From positions 124,001 to 188,000 of the forward strand of contig CAXBGS010000002.1 in assembly GCA_963975425.1 (NCBI GenBank): DNA of 64,000 bases, read 5' to 3'. The notes below the pieces were generated by a model. The model did not search any database. It saw only the letters and a program-made list of their open reading frames with translations, and was not told the DNA's origin. Origin of the DNA: CAXBGS01 sp963975425 (GTDB taxonomy: Bacteria > Planctomycetota > Planctomycetia > Pirellulales > Pirellulaceae). Of this stretch, positions 39,436-47,655 are shown in pieces (the first letter of the stretch is position 1; the number at the start of each line of letters is the position of its first letter). Made by a program: the position numbers and the translations under genes.

Positions 39436-40080
39436 TCAGCTGCGCTGAATGGTCGCGCGTCGCAGCGTTTCAGCCGATAGGTGGTACTGATGGCCGTGAG
39501 GCCCGGCTAGTCGCTGCAAATGCGGACGGCGAATCATTTGCAAGCAGGACTTTTCGATCGATCCGGTTTTCACAAACTGGCGATCCGCATCCGTTCCCCA
39601 AGCACGCAGTCGGCGGATCAATTCGCCGGCAATCGGACGCGGACGACTTTCCGTTCGCGCCGCAACGATTGACTCATCCTTACTCATGCCGATCAATGTG
39701 CGAAGGTCCTCGAAGCGAAGGTCCGTATCGGATTCCTGCACAAAGACGAGGGTTCCGGTCGAACGTTCTAATCCGGTTTGCCCTGCTGCTTCCATGCCCC
39801 GCGGACGACTATGACGGGCAACGCGAATCCTGTCGCTGTGCGACGCGATCACTTGCAATAGGTCTGCCGTCGCATCGCGGCTTCCGTCGTCGACGATGAC
39901 CAATTCCCAGCTGCGGACTCGCAGCGCGTCGAGTGCGGCAACGATATCCGACACGCGAGCGGCGATCCGATCCTGTCCGTCGCGAACGGGAATCACGATC
40001 GAAACTTTTTCGGGGCGGGCGGCGGTCGAGTGATTGATTGCTGCGGGCCTCAGGTGCGGTCTCGTCTCAGATTCGATCAT
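39436..40080 (-). CDS. short GT2-family glycosyltransferase
   Basis: 214 residues with the GT-A core: VSIVIPVRDGQDRIAARV, ELVIVDDGSRDATADLL, and a DxD-like acidic site in FVQESDTDLRFEDL. It ends soon after, lacking the C-terminal acceptor half and any membrane helix of typical GT2 enzymes, so it may be a minimal or decayed enzyme. No other polysaccharide genes adjoin it. Confidence 0.75.
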   Translation of the reverse strand: MIESETRPHLRPAAINHSTAARPEKVSIVIPVRDGQDRIAARVSDIVAALDALRVRSWELVIVDDGSRDATADLLQVIASHSDRIRVARHSRPRGMEAAGQTGLERSTGTLVFVQESDTDLRFEDLRTLIGMSKDESIVAARTESRPRPIAGELIRRLRAWGTDADRQFVKTGSIEKSCLQMIRRPHLQRLAGPHGHQYHLSAETLRRATIQRS

Positions 40081-40855
40081 CGGGCTATCTCCTCAAGTCC
40101 GCCTGAGTTGTCTTGCGATCGGCACATCACTTGCCACCGTCGCCACATCATGGGTTATCGGAATCAAGCTCGACAAAACCGCAACTTCGCTGCTTGGCGA
40201 CACGTCGTGCGCGTCGCACCGCCGTTAACGTGCCCCGGGCATGACGATTGATCCGGTCGTATCAAAAATGTCCGAATTGCGGCGGCGAACATGTCGTGCG
40301 AGAACGCCTGACGCACGAAAACAAATGAGCCGCGAAAACAGCAATCAATGATCGTGTGAAAGATGTTGTGCTTACAAACTTCATCATGTGCACTTTGACA
40401 AACATCGCGTTTTCGACTCTTGAGGATTCCCGGTACCAGTTTCTGCGTTGACTTAGCCAAGGTCGGTGCCATCCTCACTGGCGATGCCGCGGTTGATTTG
40501 ACGCCGTGAGCGGTAGCCCGTGGATCCAGAGGGCTTGCGGATCCGGAGGGCTTGCGGATTCAGCGAGTTCGATCGCTGCGTGCACTCATCACGAACGCTT
40601 GCGGCAGCTTGTCACACGCCTCTGGACGTACGGCAAAGAAAGTGCGATGCGAATTACGAAGTCCCCACAGCGGTGCATACGCGTCTGGCTCAGCAACCGA
40701 TGTGATAAGAAACGGAGTAAGTTTTGTGGGTTGCGGATAACAATTGATCGCGAAAACCCGCGACTCGAGCCGATTGACGATTGCGAATCTTTCGTGGTTG
40801 CAGTACGGTGTAATCGTCAAATCGCCTTTGTACTTACCCCGCCAAACCTCCCTTC
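40081..40855. other. 775-bp intergenic region without a supported gene
   Basis: Small frames here are unlike real proteins and lack ribosome binding sites. A short direct repeat (GAGGGCTTGCGGATCCG and GAGGGCTTGCGGATTC) lies near 40528-40562. No RNA gene recognised. Confidence 0.5.
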
Positions 40856-41266
40856 ATGAGTGGCATGCCAGACATTGTGGTCAAAGAAAGCGGATCCGAG
40901 CGCGTGATCTGCGTCTTAGCCGATCATCTGAACCACTCGGATTCGATCGACTCGCTGTCACGGTTACTGGGCGCTCTCTTCAACACGTTTGAGTCCTCGT
41001 CCGATTCTGACGACGAATGCGTCGCGCTCTGCGAAGAGTATTTCGGCGAAACGGATGGTTCCGAAATTGACAAGCTGACGTTGGACTTCCGGCAAGTCGG
41101 TTGGCTTAGCAGCGATGGACTGAACGAACTGATTTCGATCAACCGTCAAGCGAGAACACGAGGTCTTCGTCTGGTCTTGTCCAACGTGCAAGAGCCCGTT
41201 CGCGAAGTGTTCGCGTTGACGCGTCTGGAACGGATGTTCGAATTGGCCGAACCGCAAGCGAAGTGA
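40856..41266 (+). CDS. STAS-domain protein (anti-anti-sigma type)
   Basis: 136 residues. The STAS core is IDKLTLDFRQVGWLSSDGLNELISINRQARTRG followed by LRLVLSNVQEPVREVFALTRLERMFEL. The Ser-Ser pair in WLSSDG is at the usual phosphorylation site of SpoIIAA-like antagonists. An Asp/Glu/Ser-rich insert (SSSDSDDECVALCEEYFGETDG) precedes it. Probably a regulator in a partner-switching pathway; no anti-sigma kinase or sigma gene is nearby. Confidence 0.82.
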   Translation: MSGMPDIVVKESGSERVICVLADHLNHSDSIDSLSRLLGALFNTFESSSDSDDECVALCEEYFGETDGSEIDKLTLDFRQVGWLSSDGLNELISINRQARTRGLRLVLSNVQEPVREVFALTRLERMFELAEPQAK

Positions 41267-41352
41267 TCGACGCCAGCGGCAGCGAAGTGTTGGATGCTCA
41301 CGGCAGCGACGCGTTGGAAGCCCACGGCAGCGACGCGTTGGAAGCCCAGTGA
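41263..41352 (+). other. tiny repeat-encoded ORF after STAS gene
   Basis: A GTG overlapping the STAS stop opens a 29-codon frame that ends with TGA right after three 24-bp repeats and would encode GSEVLDAH, GSDALEAH, GSDALEAQ. The repeats preserve this frame exactly. It may be a slippage product with no function, or the old C-terminus of the STAS protein after a frameshift. Confidence 0.35.
41278..41349. repeat. 24-bp tandem repeat, three copies
   Basis: Copies at 41278-41301, 41302-41325 and 41326-41349; the last two are identical except for the final base (unit core GGCAGCGACGCGTTGGAAGC). Confidence 0.9.
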
Positions 41353-41455
41353 AGCGAGATCACGGCCGGGGGTCACATTCGGCGCCGACAAGCCTCGCGG
41401 CAGATATCCTGTCCCCCGGAATGGACAATTCTCTGAGGAACATCATTCTCTAAGT

Positions 41456-41555
41456 AACGTCTCTGTGTGGAGTCTCCCAGCGCGGAACGTCTCTGTGTGG
41501 AACCTCCCAGCTCGGAACGTCGCTGTGTGGCATAACTCTGTGTGGAACGTCGCCG
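41456..41555. repeat. 30-bp direct repeats
   Basis: Units of 30 bp starting AACGTCTCTGTGTGGA at 41456 and 41486, with a rearranged third unit from 41516 to about 41555 containing two more CTGTGTGG cores. The region 41353-41765 otherwise shows no gene. Confidence 0.8.
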
Positions 41556-41765
41556 GCGAGTGCGAAGCCCGACCGACCGGATCGGCACGCCAGAGCGGTC
41601 AAGAGCCATCATTTCGCAGAAAATAATCCAGCCGAACCCACCGGACGACCGAAGTGTCAAAAGGCGTGGAAAAAGAGGCCTCAAACGCACCTTGCGACCA
41701 AGAACAAGCTAAAGTAAATTCCGTGCCTGCGAATCGAACAGTAAGTTCGCTCCGCATCAATCTAA

Positions 41766-41838
41766 TCCCCTGTAGCTCAGTTGGTAGAGCAGGCGGCTGT
41801 TAACCGCCTTGTCACAGGTTCGAGTCCTGTCGGGGGAG
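41766..41838 (+). tRNA. tRNA-Asn (GTT)
   Basis: A canonical cloverleaf with TCCCCTG/CGGGGGA acceptor, D-arm GCTC...GAGC, anticodon loop CTGTTAA and T-loop TTCGAGT. No CCA is encoded. It appears to be the backbone tRNA at the edge of the accessory region and is a plausible integration target. Confidence 0.97.
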
Positions 41839-41876
41839 CTTTTTAGAACGGTTCGCCATTTTTGGCGTAACCGAAG

Positions 41877-42085
41877 AGTGTTAACCAGGCCGAGGCAAAC
41901 GCCTCGGCCTTTTGCGTTTAATTCCCGCGTTTTCCGGCCAATTTGCGATTCTCAATCGAGATCTCGCTTAGTTCGTCTCGATCGGGGTCGCGCTTCGAGA
42001 AAGCCCCTTTCTCACTCGGCACCCCGATCCCAACAGAGCGCTCTCTCTCTTTCTCTGGGTTAACAACGATACGCTGGTTAACACT
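41877..42085. repeat. ~209-bp repeat A with 12-bp terminal inverted repeats
   Basis: Left end AGTGTTAACCAG (41877) and right end CTGGTTAACACT (42074) are perfect inverted repeats. The interior is shared at high identity with repeat B (46178-46385), for example TTCGAGAAAGCCC and CAACAGAGCG. It begins with a hairpin that varies compensatorily between A and B. Not an IS: no transposase inside. It could be a MITE or a recombination site. Confidence 0.8.
41888..41913 (+). terminator. terminator-like hairpin in repeat A, after tRNA-Asn
   Basis: GGCCGAGGC and GCCTCGGCC close an AAAC loop, followed by TTTT. In repeat B the same hairpin is GGCCGGAGC/GCTTCGGCC, so paired positions covary, which supports an RNA-level structure. 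Confidence 0.75.
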
Positions 42086-42157
42086 CTGCAGAGAGCAAGA
42101 GAGGCATCGAGAGCTTGGCAATTCTGAGAGACTGAGATCGAGACCTTGGGACTTCAC

Positions 42158-42370
42158 ATGGACAAGACTTTCCGAACATTTGATACTCATCTGGAAGCTG
42201 AACGCGCCAGCCAGGAAGATGACGCCAAGTTGTCCACCAGTGAGCGGCTGACGAACTTTTTAAAGATGATGGCTCCCGTTTATGGCTCTCCACAGCGACT
42301 TCAGAGAGTTTATCGAACTCGCAATCTCGATGAACCTGAAGTTCGTGATCATTGGCGGATGGGCCTATAA
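42158..42370 (+). CDS. small partner protein of nucleotidyltransferase
   Basis: 70 residues from the ATG at 42158. The pattern (DKTFRTFDTHLEAERASQED, then LSTSERLTNFLKMMAPVYGS, then RVYRTRNLDE) resembles short proteins commonly encoded just upstream of AbiEii/MNT-type nucleotidyltransferases in many bacteria. It overlaps the next gene by 89 bases in another frame, implying translational coupling. Its role, possibly an antitoxin-like or regulatory partner, is inferred from context. Confidence 0.65.
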   Translation: MDKTFRTFDTHLEAERASQEDDAKLSTSERLTNFLKMMAPVYGSPQRLQRVYRTRNLDEPEVRDHWRMGL

Positions 42371-42728
42371 CCGTTACGCCGAACCACGAGCGACCGGCGA
42401 CATCGATTTCTTCGTCGAGAAGTCAGAAGAATCCGAAAAGGTCACCCGGGAACTGCTAACCGAGTTCGGTTTCGGAAGTGCACTGCCGGAGGGCCCGCTC
42501 TTCGAGAAAGATGTCATCATGCTCGGGCACGCGCCCTACCGCATCGACCTTCTGACAAAGATCGATGGGGTGACCTTCGGCGAAGTTTGGGAAACGCGAG
42601 AGTACGAGAGCTTCTACGGACTGCGCGTCCCTTTCATCTCCCTCGAGAAGCTGATCAAGAATAAGGCTTCCACCGGTCGCAATCAGGACCATGTCGACGT
42701 TGAGAAACTCCGTCGCAAATTGACTTAG
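42282..42728 (+). CDS. nucleotidyltransferase-fold protein (MNT/AbiEii-like)
   Basis: 148 residues. The polymerase-beta-like NTase core is FVIIGGWAYNRYAEPRATGDIDFFVE, with the GG motif and the two catalytic acidic residues in DIDFF. Later, FISLEKLIKNKASTGRNQDHVDVEKL matches the helical end of this group. Many such proteins nucleotidylate a partner in toxin-antitoxin pairs. It lies in the repeat-bounded accessory segment directly after its small partner gene. Confidence 0.82.
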   Translation: MALHSDFREFIELAISMNLKFVIIGGWAYNRYAEPRATGDIDFFVEKSEESEKVTRELLTEFGFGSALPEGPLFEKDVIMLGHAPYRIDLLTKIDGVTFGEVWETREYESFYGLRVPFISLEKLIKNKASTGRNQDHVDVEKLRRKLT

Positions 42729-42752
42729 CAGCGTCGCAATAGAAGGCATCTC

Positions 42753-43271
42753 ATGACACCCGACCAGTTTCGAAACACGGATCCGCTGCTCGATAAGATC
42801 GCTGAACGATTGGGAGAATGGATCGAATCGGAAGACTCGGCAGAGATCCGAGAAACGCTTGCTCAGCTGAGCAAGCAAATGGATGGGCTGTCCGTTTCTT
42901 TGGATTTGACGGTCGGTGCCTTTGATCCAGATCGCGGAAACACGCTTCCGTTGCTGCAAACGGGCCTATCCTCGTCCGATGGAAAGTCAGCCTACCAAAC
43001 ACATGCCGACTTGACTCCAATGCGTTATCTCGCCAACGGAGAAATGACCGTTGTGCCGCACGATCGCTGTCCGTGCTGCTGGGCCGCTTGGGATTTCAAG
43101 GACTTACATTCCGAATGCCCGAATTGCGGCGTTCGACTCGGCGAAGAAGTGAAGCTCTTGATTGACTCCAATGTCTGCCCCCACTGCGAGAATGGATCCG
43201 TCACCCCAGCTGAACCGAAATGCGATCAATGCGGCTTTGAGGTAAATCCCGAGCACGTTGCCTGGGGATAG
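42753..43271 (+). CDS. zinc-ribbon hypothetical protein
   Basis: 172 residues. The N-terminal half is acidic and helical; the C-terminal half holds three CxxC-type knuckles: HDRCPCCWAAW, SECPNCGVRL, and NVCPHCENG with PKCDQCGFEV. These would bind two zinc ions. No enzyme domain seen. It is convergent with the serine recombinase gene, 7 bases apart. Confidence 0.6.
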   Translation: MTPDQFRNTDPLLDKIAERLGEWIESEDSAEIRETLAQLSKQMDGLSVSLDLTVGAFDPDRGNTLPLLQTGLSSSDGKSAYQTHADLTPMRYLANGEMTVVPHDRCPCCWAAWDFKDLHSECPNCGVRLGEEVKLLIDSNVCPHCENGSVTPAEPKCDQCGFEVNPEHVAWG

Positions 43272-43278
43272 GCTTGCG

Positions 43279-44502
43279 CTACGACTCTTCCTCGCAGGAA
43301 GCATCTTCCGCTTTCTCAGTAACGAATCGGGCGACAGCCTCTCTGTTCATCTCTATATCGACTTGGCCGTCGTCGTCGTTGTAAGTGATTTTGGCAACGA
43401 ACTCGTTCAGCAACTCCTGACGCTTCTCGGTAACCATCGCTGACCACTCCTCACGAAAGAGCGTGGCCAGCTCTGGCGAGTCTTCCCATTTGCTGATCTG
43501 CTCGGCGATGAACTCTTCGATGTCCCAAGCTTTAAGCTTCACATCTGGGCACGGTGGCCGCCCACCCGCATGCGACCGACACTGATATCGGCGAAAGCGA
43601 ATCGGACCTCGAGTGCTGGTGTTTGTGTTCATCGCCCTGCCACACTTCGCACAGAACAGCAAACCTCGCAGCGGAAACCCGAGCAACTTTTCTTCGCGTT
43701 TTCGTGGCTGTCCTTTTCGTCGTGAATTCAGATGTTCTCGAACTTGCTGGAATTCTTCCGGTGTGACGAGCGCTTCGTGAACGCCTTTGCGTTCCGTTTC
43801 GCCAGGCAAGAAGCCGGCGTAGACCGAGTTCGATAGAATCTGCAGCAGTCGCCGAGGATTCCAACTCTGGCCCGCTCCCATCCCGCTTGCCGTTGCCAAG
43901 TTTGCGATCTCCGCCGGCGTCTTGCCACTGGCGGCCAAGCGGAAAAAGTCGCGTACCAGTTCGGCCTCTGTGGGCACAACTTGGAGTTGTTTCGTAACAG
44001 GGTCGCCCTTGTATCCAAACGGCAAGTTACCGGCGACACGCCTCCCTTGCGATTTGAGTGCTGCTCGTGCTTCTGCCATTCGCTCTTTCGTCAGTTCTTG
44101 TTCAAACTGGGCAGCCGCCGCGACGATGTTGGTGGTGAAGCGGCTCGATGGGGAATCGCCGAAGTTCGGATTCGTCGCCACCGTCAAAGCGACACTACCT
44201 CTGTCGAATAGCTCAAGCAACTTCGCCAAGTCATACAGCCGCCGCGTCAACCAGTCGATGCTGTAGACGACGATTCGATCAAACTGGTCCTGCTCGATCG
44301 CGCTAATCATCCGATCCACTTCCGGGCGCGCCAGCGTTTCGCTCGATTCGCCCTGGTCCTCGAAGACATCGACGATCTCCCACTTGAAGACCTCGGCCAT
44401 GTCCCTGCAGATGTACTGCTGCGTCTCGCAGGAAGACAGCACCGCATCGCTATTCCGCGACTGCCGCGTGTAGATCGCACACCGATCGAATTTGAGGGAC
44501 AT
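43279..44502 (-). CDS. large serine recombinase
   Basis: 407 residues. Resolvase domain with catalytic Ser15 in CAIYTRQSRNSD and R/D residues in IVVYSIDWLTRRLYDLAKLLE; recombinase domain (GRRVAGNLPFGYKGD, WNPRRLLQILSNSVYAGF); zinc-ribbon domain with LLFCAKCGRAMN and YQCRSHAGGRPPC. Such enzymes integrate or excise mobile elements. It lies between repeats A and B, so it may mobilise this segment. ATG 44502 is used; 12 further codons are open upstream. The C-terminus is acidic. Confidence 0.9.
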   Translation of the reverse strand: MSLKFDRCAIYTRQSRNSDAVLSSCETQQYICRDMAEVFKWEIVDVFEDQGESSETLARPEVDRMISAIEQDQFDRIVVYSIDWLTRRLYDLAKLLELFDRGSVALTVATNPNFGDSPSSRFTTNIVAAAAQFEQELTKERMAEARAALKSQGRRVAGNLPFGYKGDPVTKQLQVVPTEAELVRDFFRLAASGKTPAEIANLATASGMGAGQSWNPRRLLQILSNSVYAGFLPGETERKGVHEALVTPEEFQQVREHLNSRRKGQPRKREEKLLGFPLRGLLFCAKCGRAMNTNTSTRGPIRFRRYQCRSHAGGRPPCPDVKLKAWDIEEFIAEQISKWEDSPELATLFREEWSAMVTEKRQELLNEFVAKITYNDDDGQVDIEMNREAVARFVTEKAEDASCEEES

Positions 44503-44587
44503 CGAACAGAACCAGACCGAAACAAGCTTCAATGACAATCAAAGCATTGTATTCGGTCGGTGGATGAATCAGCCGTTCTATCCTGCC

Positions 44588-45007
44588 CTAAGACGGTGGA
44601 TGCCTTCCCGCATCCACCCATAATTCACGGACGCTAATCATTTGGGACCGGTTCATTCGTAGCGTAACGATGGTCGCATGAGCGACATCGGTGAGGCCGA
44701 CAATCACCGTCCCGTCAACGGACCAGCCGAAGTGATCGTGCCAAGAATACTGGTGTGGATGAAATAGTCGGCATTCCAATCCAGACTCGAGTGTGCCAAT
44801 CAAGCGATCAGACTTGTAGCGATTGCAGGTTGGGCAGGCGAGGCATAGGTTTTCAAAAGCGGTCTCGCCGCCTTTGGATCGCGGAACGATGTGTTCAATC
44901 TCGAAGGTTGTAACGGTAAGTGATTCTGCCGTCTGGCAATAGGCACAGCGAGCTTCAAAGAACTCACGAACTCGTGCGCGAAGTTCTGCGGATACGTATG
45001 CCGTCAC
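44588..45007 (-). CDS. HNH endonuclease
   Basis: 139 residues. HNH core: CAYCQTAESLTVTTFEIEHIVPRSKGGETAFENLCLACPTCNRYKSD, with EIEHIVPRS as the first His strand, two CxxC zinc knuckles and the N/H-containing NLCLACPTCN. Its start overlaps the stop of the upstream 83-residue gene, so they are co-translated. HNH nucleases are common in mobile and defence regions. Confidence 0.9.
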   Translation of the reverse strand: MTAYVSAELRARVREFFEARCAYCQTAESLTVTTFEIEHIVPRSKGGETAFENLCLACPTCNRYKSDRLIGTLESGLECRLFHPHQYSWHDHFGWSVDGTVIVGLTDVAHATIVTLRMNRSQMISVRELWVDAGRHPPS

Positions 45008-45252
45008 GACGGCCCCGTTTCGGGTTGATGACGAAGCGTGTACTCGGCTCGCGCCTTCAACAGATTCAGTTCGTCAACCTGCTCAAGCAGAGAATCCAGT
45101 TCGTCAATCTCGACTTTCGATAGTTCGCCTTCAGAGTTGCGGCGCAGAAGTTCATCCAGTCGTGATTGAGAACGGGGGGCCAGCATTGAATTGGCGAGTG
45201 CTTCCAGGCCAGCCGTGCTGACGCTTGGCAAAATCTTCGACTCGTTTGACAT
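45004..45252 (-). CDS. small helical protein upstream of HNH nuclease
   Basis: 82 residues, acidic and Leu-rich (LDELLRRNSEGELSKVEIDELDSLLEQVDELNLLKARAEY). This pattern occurs in small proteins paired with HNH nucleases. It overlaps the HNH gene start by four bases (ATGA), so the pair probably acts together, perhaps as a regulator or antitoxin. No named family. Confidence 0.65.
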   Translation of the reverse strand: MSNESKILPSVSTAGLEALANSMLAPRSQSRLDELLRRNSEGELSKVEIDELDSLLEQVDELNLLKARAEYTLRHQPETGPS

Positions 45253-45416
45253 CACTACCTCCGAACAAAACGATCTCCATCGACCGACAGGATAGCAGCG
45301 TTTGCCTGTTCGGCTCTACGCCGAAAATGGTCAAAGTAGGGAGTTTGCGATAGTGGTATTCGGGCTTCGTCCACTTGGAGCATCTTGATCCGTCACGGTT
45401 CGTGGAGGACTCAAAT

Positions 45417-45665
45417 TCAGTCTGGAATCTCGGTTTCGCCATCGATCATCTTCCATGCTTCTGACGTCGGGACTGCCTTCACTCGCCCGCAGTCTAGATC
45501 ATCAACGCGCCGACCGATCTCGGCAGACCAAGCGTCGCGGGATGGGGCTGGCCAATCGTCCGCGTAATCCTCCAAACTCGCCAGGATTTCGTTCGCTACG
45601 AATATGCGCTCTTCGCGAGAGAGCAGTAGCGCGGACGCGATCAATCGCTGTGTCGAGTTGGACAT
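45417..45665 (-). CDS. addiction-module component (TIGR02574-like antitoxin)
   Basis: 82 residues. STQRLIASALLLSREERIFVANEILASLE followed by W..AW..EI.RR...L..G.VKAVP.SEA is the pattern of the putative addiction-module component family. A RelE-type toxin would be expected downstream. Only a 96-codon frame with no RelE features follows (45152-45442), so the toxin seems lost or unrecognisable. Starts at MSNSTQ; an upstream extension of 23 codons is weak. Confidence 0.78.
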   Translation of the reverse strand: MSNSTQRLIASALLLSREERIFVANEILASLEDYADDWPAPSRDAWSAEIGRRVDDLDCGRVKAVPTSEAWKMIDGETEIPD

Positions 45666-45776
45666 GCGAGACTCCTTTGCCTTGTTCATGGCTTCATATT
45701 TTACCTGCCGCCTCACACCGATAATTTCTTTCAATTCGCGCGAAATGCGACAGACATGACCCTCGAACTGGGCTCC

Positions 45777-45802
45777 CTGGTTAACACGTCAGTGTTAACC
45801 AG
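45777..45802. repeat. perfect palindrome C made of two repeat-end sequences
   Basis: CTGGTTAACAC, four bases GTCA, GTGTTAACCAG. The two arms are the right and left terminal sequences of repeats A and B placed back to back, as if a right end and a left end of two copies abut or an internal segment was deleted. Confidence 0.85.
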
Positions 45803-46177
45803 GCCTGAATTTGTTCGTAGCTACGCAGGATTTGGCCACAATTTAGCACGCGCTTCAAAGAGATCCTGGTGGCTGAACGAGCCGAAATCGGCTCAACATT
45901 GGCAGCCCAACCATCTACGAGTCGAATTGCGGATAAGCTTCCGCGGTTCAATCGTAAGCCTCTGACGATGAACCGGGATTCCTGGTTCGACCGTCCTGCT
46001 GGCAAGCCCGCGCGAGACGCTTTGGGCAATTTCTAGCTTCCTCAGAACGACAAAAAAAACCTCCGGAACACGGCGATTTTCAAGTTTTTGCTCCCTGGAA
46101 ATTAACCGTGTTGCCCGGGAATGTGCAGGCCGTTTTTGAGCCTTTTGAGACGGTTGTCGATTACGACATCCGATCCA

Positions 46178-46385
46178 TGCGTTAACCAGGCCGGAGCAAC
46201 TGCTTCGGCCTGTTTGCGTTTGAGCCCCGAGTTTCCGGCGTTTTTGTCGCGATCCGCCGCAAACGTCGCTTGTCTCGTCTCGCTAGGGGTCAGCTTCGAG
46301 AAAGCCCTTTCTCACTCGCCACCCCGATCTCAACAGAGCGAAGTCTCTGAGTCTCTGGGTTAACAACGCCACGCTGGTTAACACT
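46178..46385. repeat. ~208-bp repeat B, second copy of repeat A
   Basis: Begins near GTTAACCAGGCC (46181) and ends CTGGTTAACACT (46374-46385), in the same orientation as A. It shares TTCGAGAAAGCCC, CAACAGAGCG and GGGTTAACAACG with A at matching spacing. With A it brackets the serine recombinase segment. Confidence 0.8.
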
Positions 46386-46493
46386 CTGTTTGGCTCCTGA
46401 GACCCAGATTTCAGAGAGTTAGAGAGTAGGCCATTTCTCGCCCAAAACGACGCACTTTGAACCATTCGGTTCGTCACCGTGTCTTGGGCTGGC

Positions 46494-47309
46494 ATGAGGA
46501 TTACATCAATACAACCCGAACTGATTCAGGAGATTCCGTTTCTGAATACTGGCAGAGGGCCGGGCGGTTTCTACAGAGACTCGCTGCCGGTGCACCATGG
46601 CTTCGTCGATGCGCTGCCGGTGGGGATGTCGGCAATCATCGTCACCGCTGACCTCCAAGGACGCGAGACATTCGAGTCGTCTGGCGGCCGGCCAATTCGT
46701 TTACTGGGCGAAGTCCTACCAGCGATGCTCACCCAAGAGATCATTCCGAATCTTGGCGTTGGCGACGGCAGGATCGGCGTGTTTCTCGCTGGCGACTTCT
46801 ACACGGTTCCAGCGCTAGACAAACGTGGCGGATCTGGCGACGTCACCTCGGTCTGGCAAGCGTTCGCGGGCGAGTTCGATTGGGTCGTCGGTGTCGCCGG
46901 CAACCACGACCTTTTCGGCGATGCCGCAACTCGTCCTCGATTCTCCAAGCCGGTTCACTTCCTCGATAACGATACCGTCGTCGTGGAAGGTCTCCCAATC
47001 GCTGGACTGAGTGGCATTCCCGGGAATCCGAGGCGTCCTTGGCGAAGAACAGAAGAGGACTACGTCGAAGCACTGGAGCTACTGCTCTGCGATTCGCCGG
47101 CCATGGTTGTGACGCACGATGGTCCGGATGCACCGGACGCTGGACACCGTGGATCGCCTCGAATCAGGCAAGCGTTTGAACAATCAGAGCCGACGCTCGT
47201 CATTCGCGGGCACGCACACTGGAAAGAGCCCTTCGCCGAACTGTCAAATGGCACTCAGGTGCTCAACGTCGACGCAAGAGTCGTCATTCTTACAAAAGAA
47301 CAATCATGA
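46494..47309 (+). CDS. metallophosphoesterase-family protein
   Basis: 271 residues. Calcineurin-like signature: FLAGDFYTVP (GD), VVGVAGNHDLFGD (GNHD), AMVVTHDGP and VIRGHAHWKEP (GHAH). It probably hydrolyses a phosphoester with two metals; the substrate is unknown. The ATG of the next (broken) gene overlaps its TGA, so the two were a coupled pair. It begins just after repeat B. A GTG 15 bases upstream is an alternative start. Confidence 0.85.
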   Translation: MRITSIQPELIQEIPFLNTGRGPGGFYRDSLPVHHGFVDALPVGMSAIIVTADLQGRETFESSGGRPIRLLGEVLPAMLTQEIIPNLGVGDGRIGVFLAGDFYTVPALDKRGGSGDVTSVWQAFAGEFDWVVGVAGNHDLFGDAATRPRFSKPVHFLDNDTVVVEGLPIAGLSGIPGNPRRPWRRTEEDYVEALELLLCDSPAMVVTHDGPDAPDAGHRGSPRIRQAFEQSEPTLVIRGHAHWKEPFAELSNGTQVLNVDARVVILTKEQS

Positions 47310-47599
47310 AAGTCTATTTGGATGACGAAAGAGAGACGCCCCAAGGTTGGATACGAGTCTACTGGCCCGACGAGGCCATCGAATTGCTGCGGTCAGGTGA
47401 AGTGATCGAGATCAGCCTGGATCACGATCTTGGAGACGACAACCGAGGCACCGGCTACGACGTAATCTAGTGGATCGAAGAAGAAGTTGCGACCAACGAT
47501 TTCGCACCACCAATCATTCGTGTCCACTCCGCCAACGTACCGGCAAGAAAGAAGATGGAGTTGGGCATCGAAGCGATTCGGCGATTGCATGGGAGCTAG
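47306..47599 (+). pseudogene. cyclic-phosphate-processing receiver-like gene with in-frame amber codon
   Basis: A 98-codon frame: MKVYLDDERETPQGW at the start, ISLDHDLGDDNRGTGYDVI, then TAG at 47468-47470 (codon 55), then WIEEEVATNDFAPPIIRVHSA to a natural stop at 47597. The family normally has Leu or similar before WIEE, so TTG or CTG to TAG is a likely single change. Both halves keep family features, so the break is recent, or the codon is read through. No tRNA with a CUA anticodon was found in the array. It overlaps the phosphoesterase gene stop. Confidence 0.75.
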
Positions 47600-47655
47600 A
47601 CGCGGTGAATTCTTCAACAAACGCTCAGCACGTTTTCGAGCGGAAACACCGATGA

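Larger units (their letters stand above)
45666..46493. other. 828-bp non-coding stretch with palindrome C and repeat B
   Basis: No gene supported. Holds the promoter of the antitoxin gene, the 11-bp-arm palindrome at 45777-45802, about 370 bp with no clear feature, then repeat B. Confidence 0.6.

Noticed and set aside
45152..45442. RelE-type toxin downstream of the antitoxin
   Set aside because: The 96-codon frame overlaps the antitoxin stop but shows no RelE/ParE features and a Ser/Thr-rich, unstructured composition.
41877..46385. Integron attC sites and gene cassettes
   Set aside because: GTTAAC-containing ends do not fit the RYYYAAC/GTTRRRY rule and there is no integrase gene of the IntI type; the recombinase is a serine enzyme.
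47306..47599. Amber readthrough by a suppressor tRNA of the array
   Set aside because: None of the 39 anticodons is CTA.
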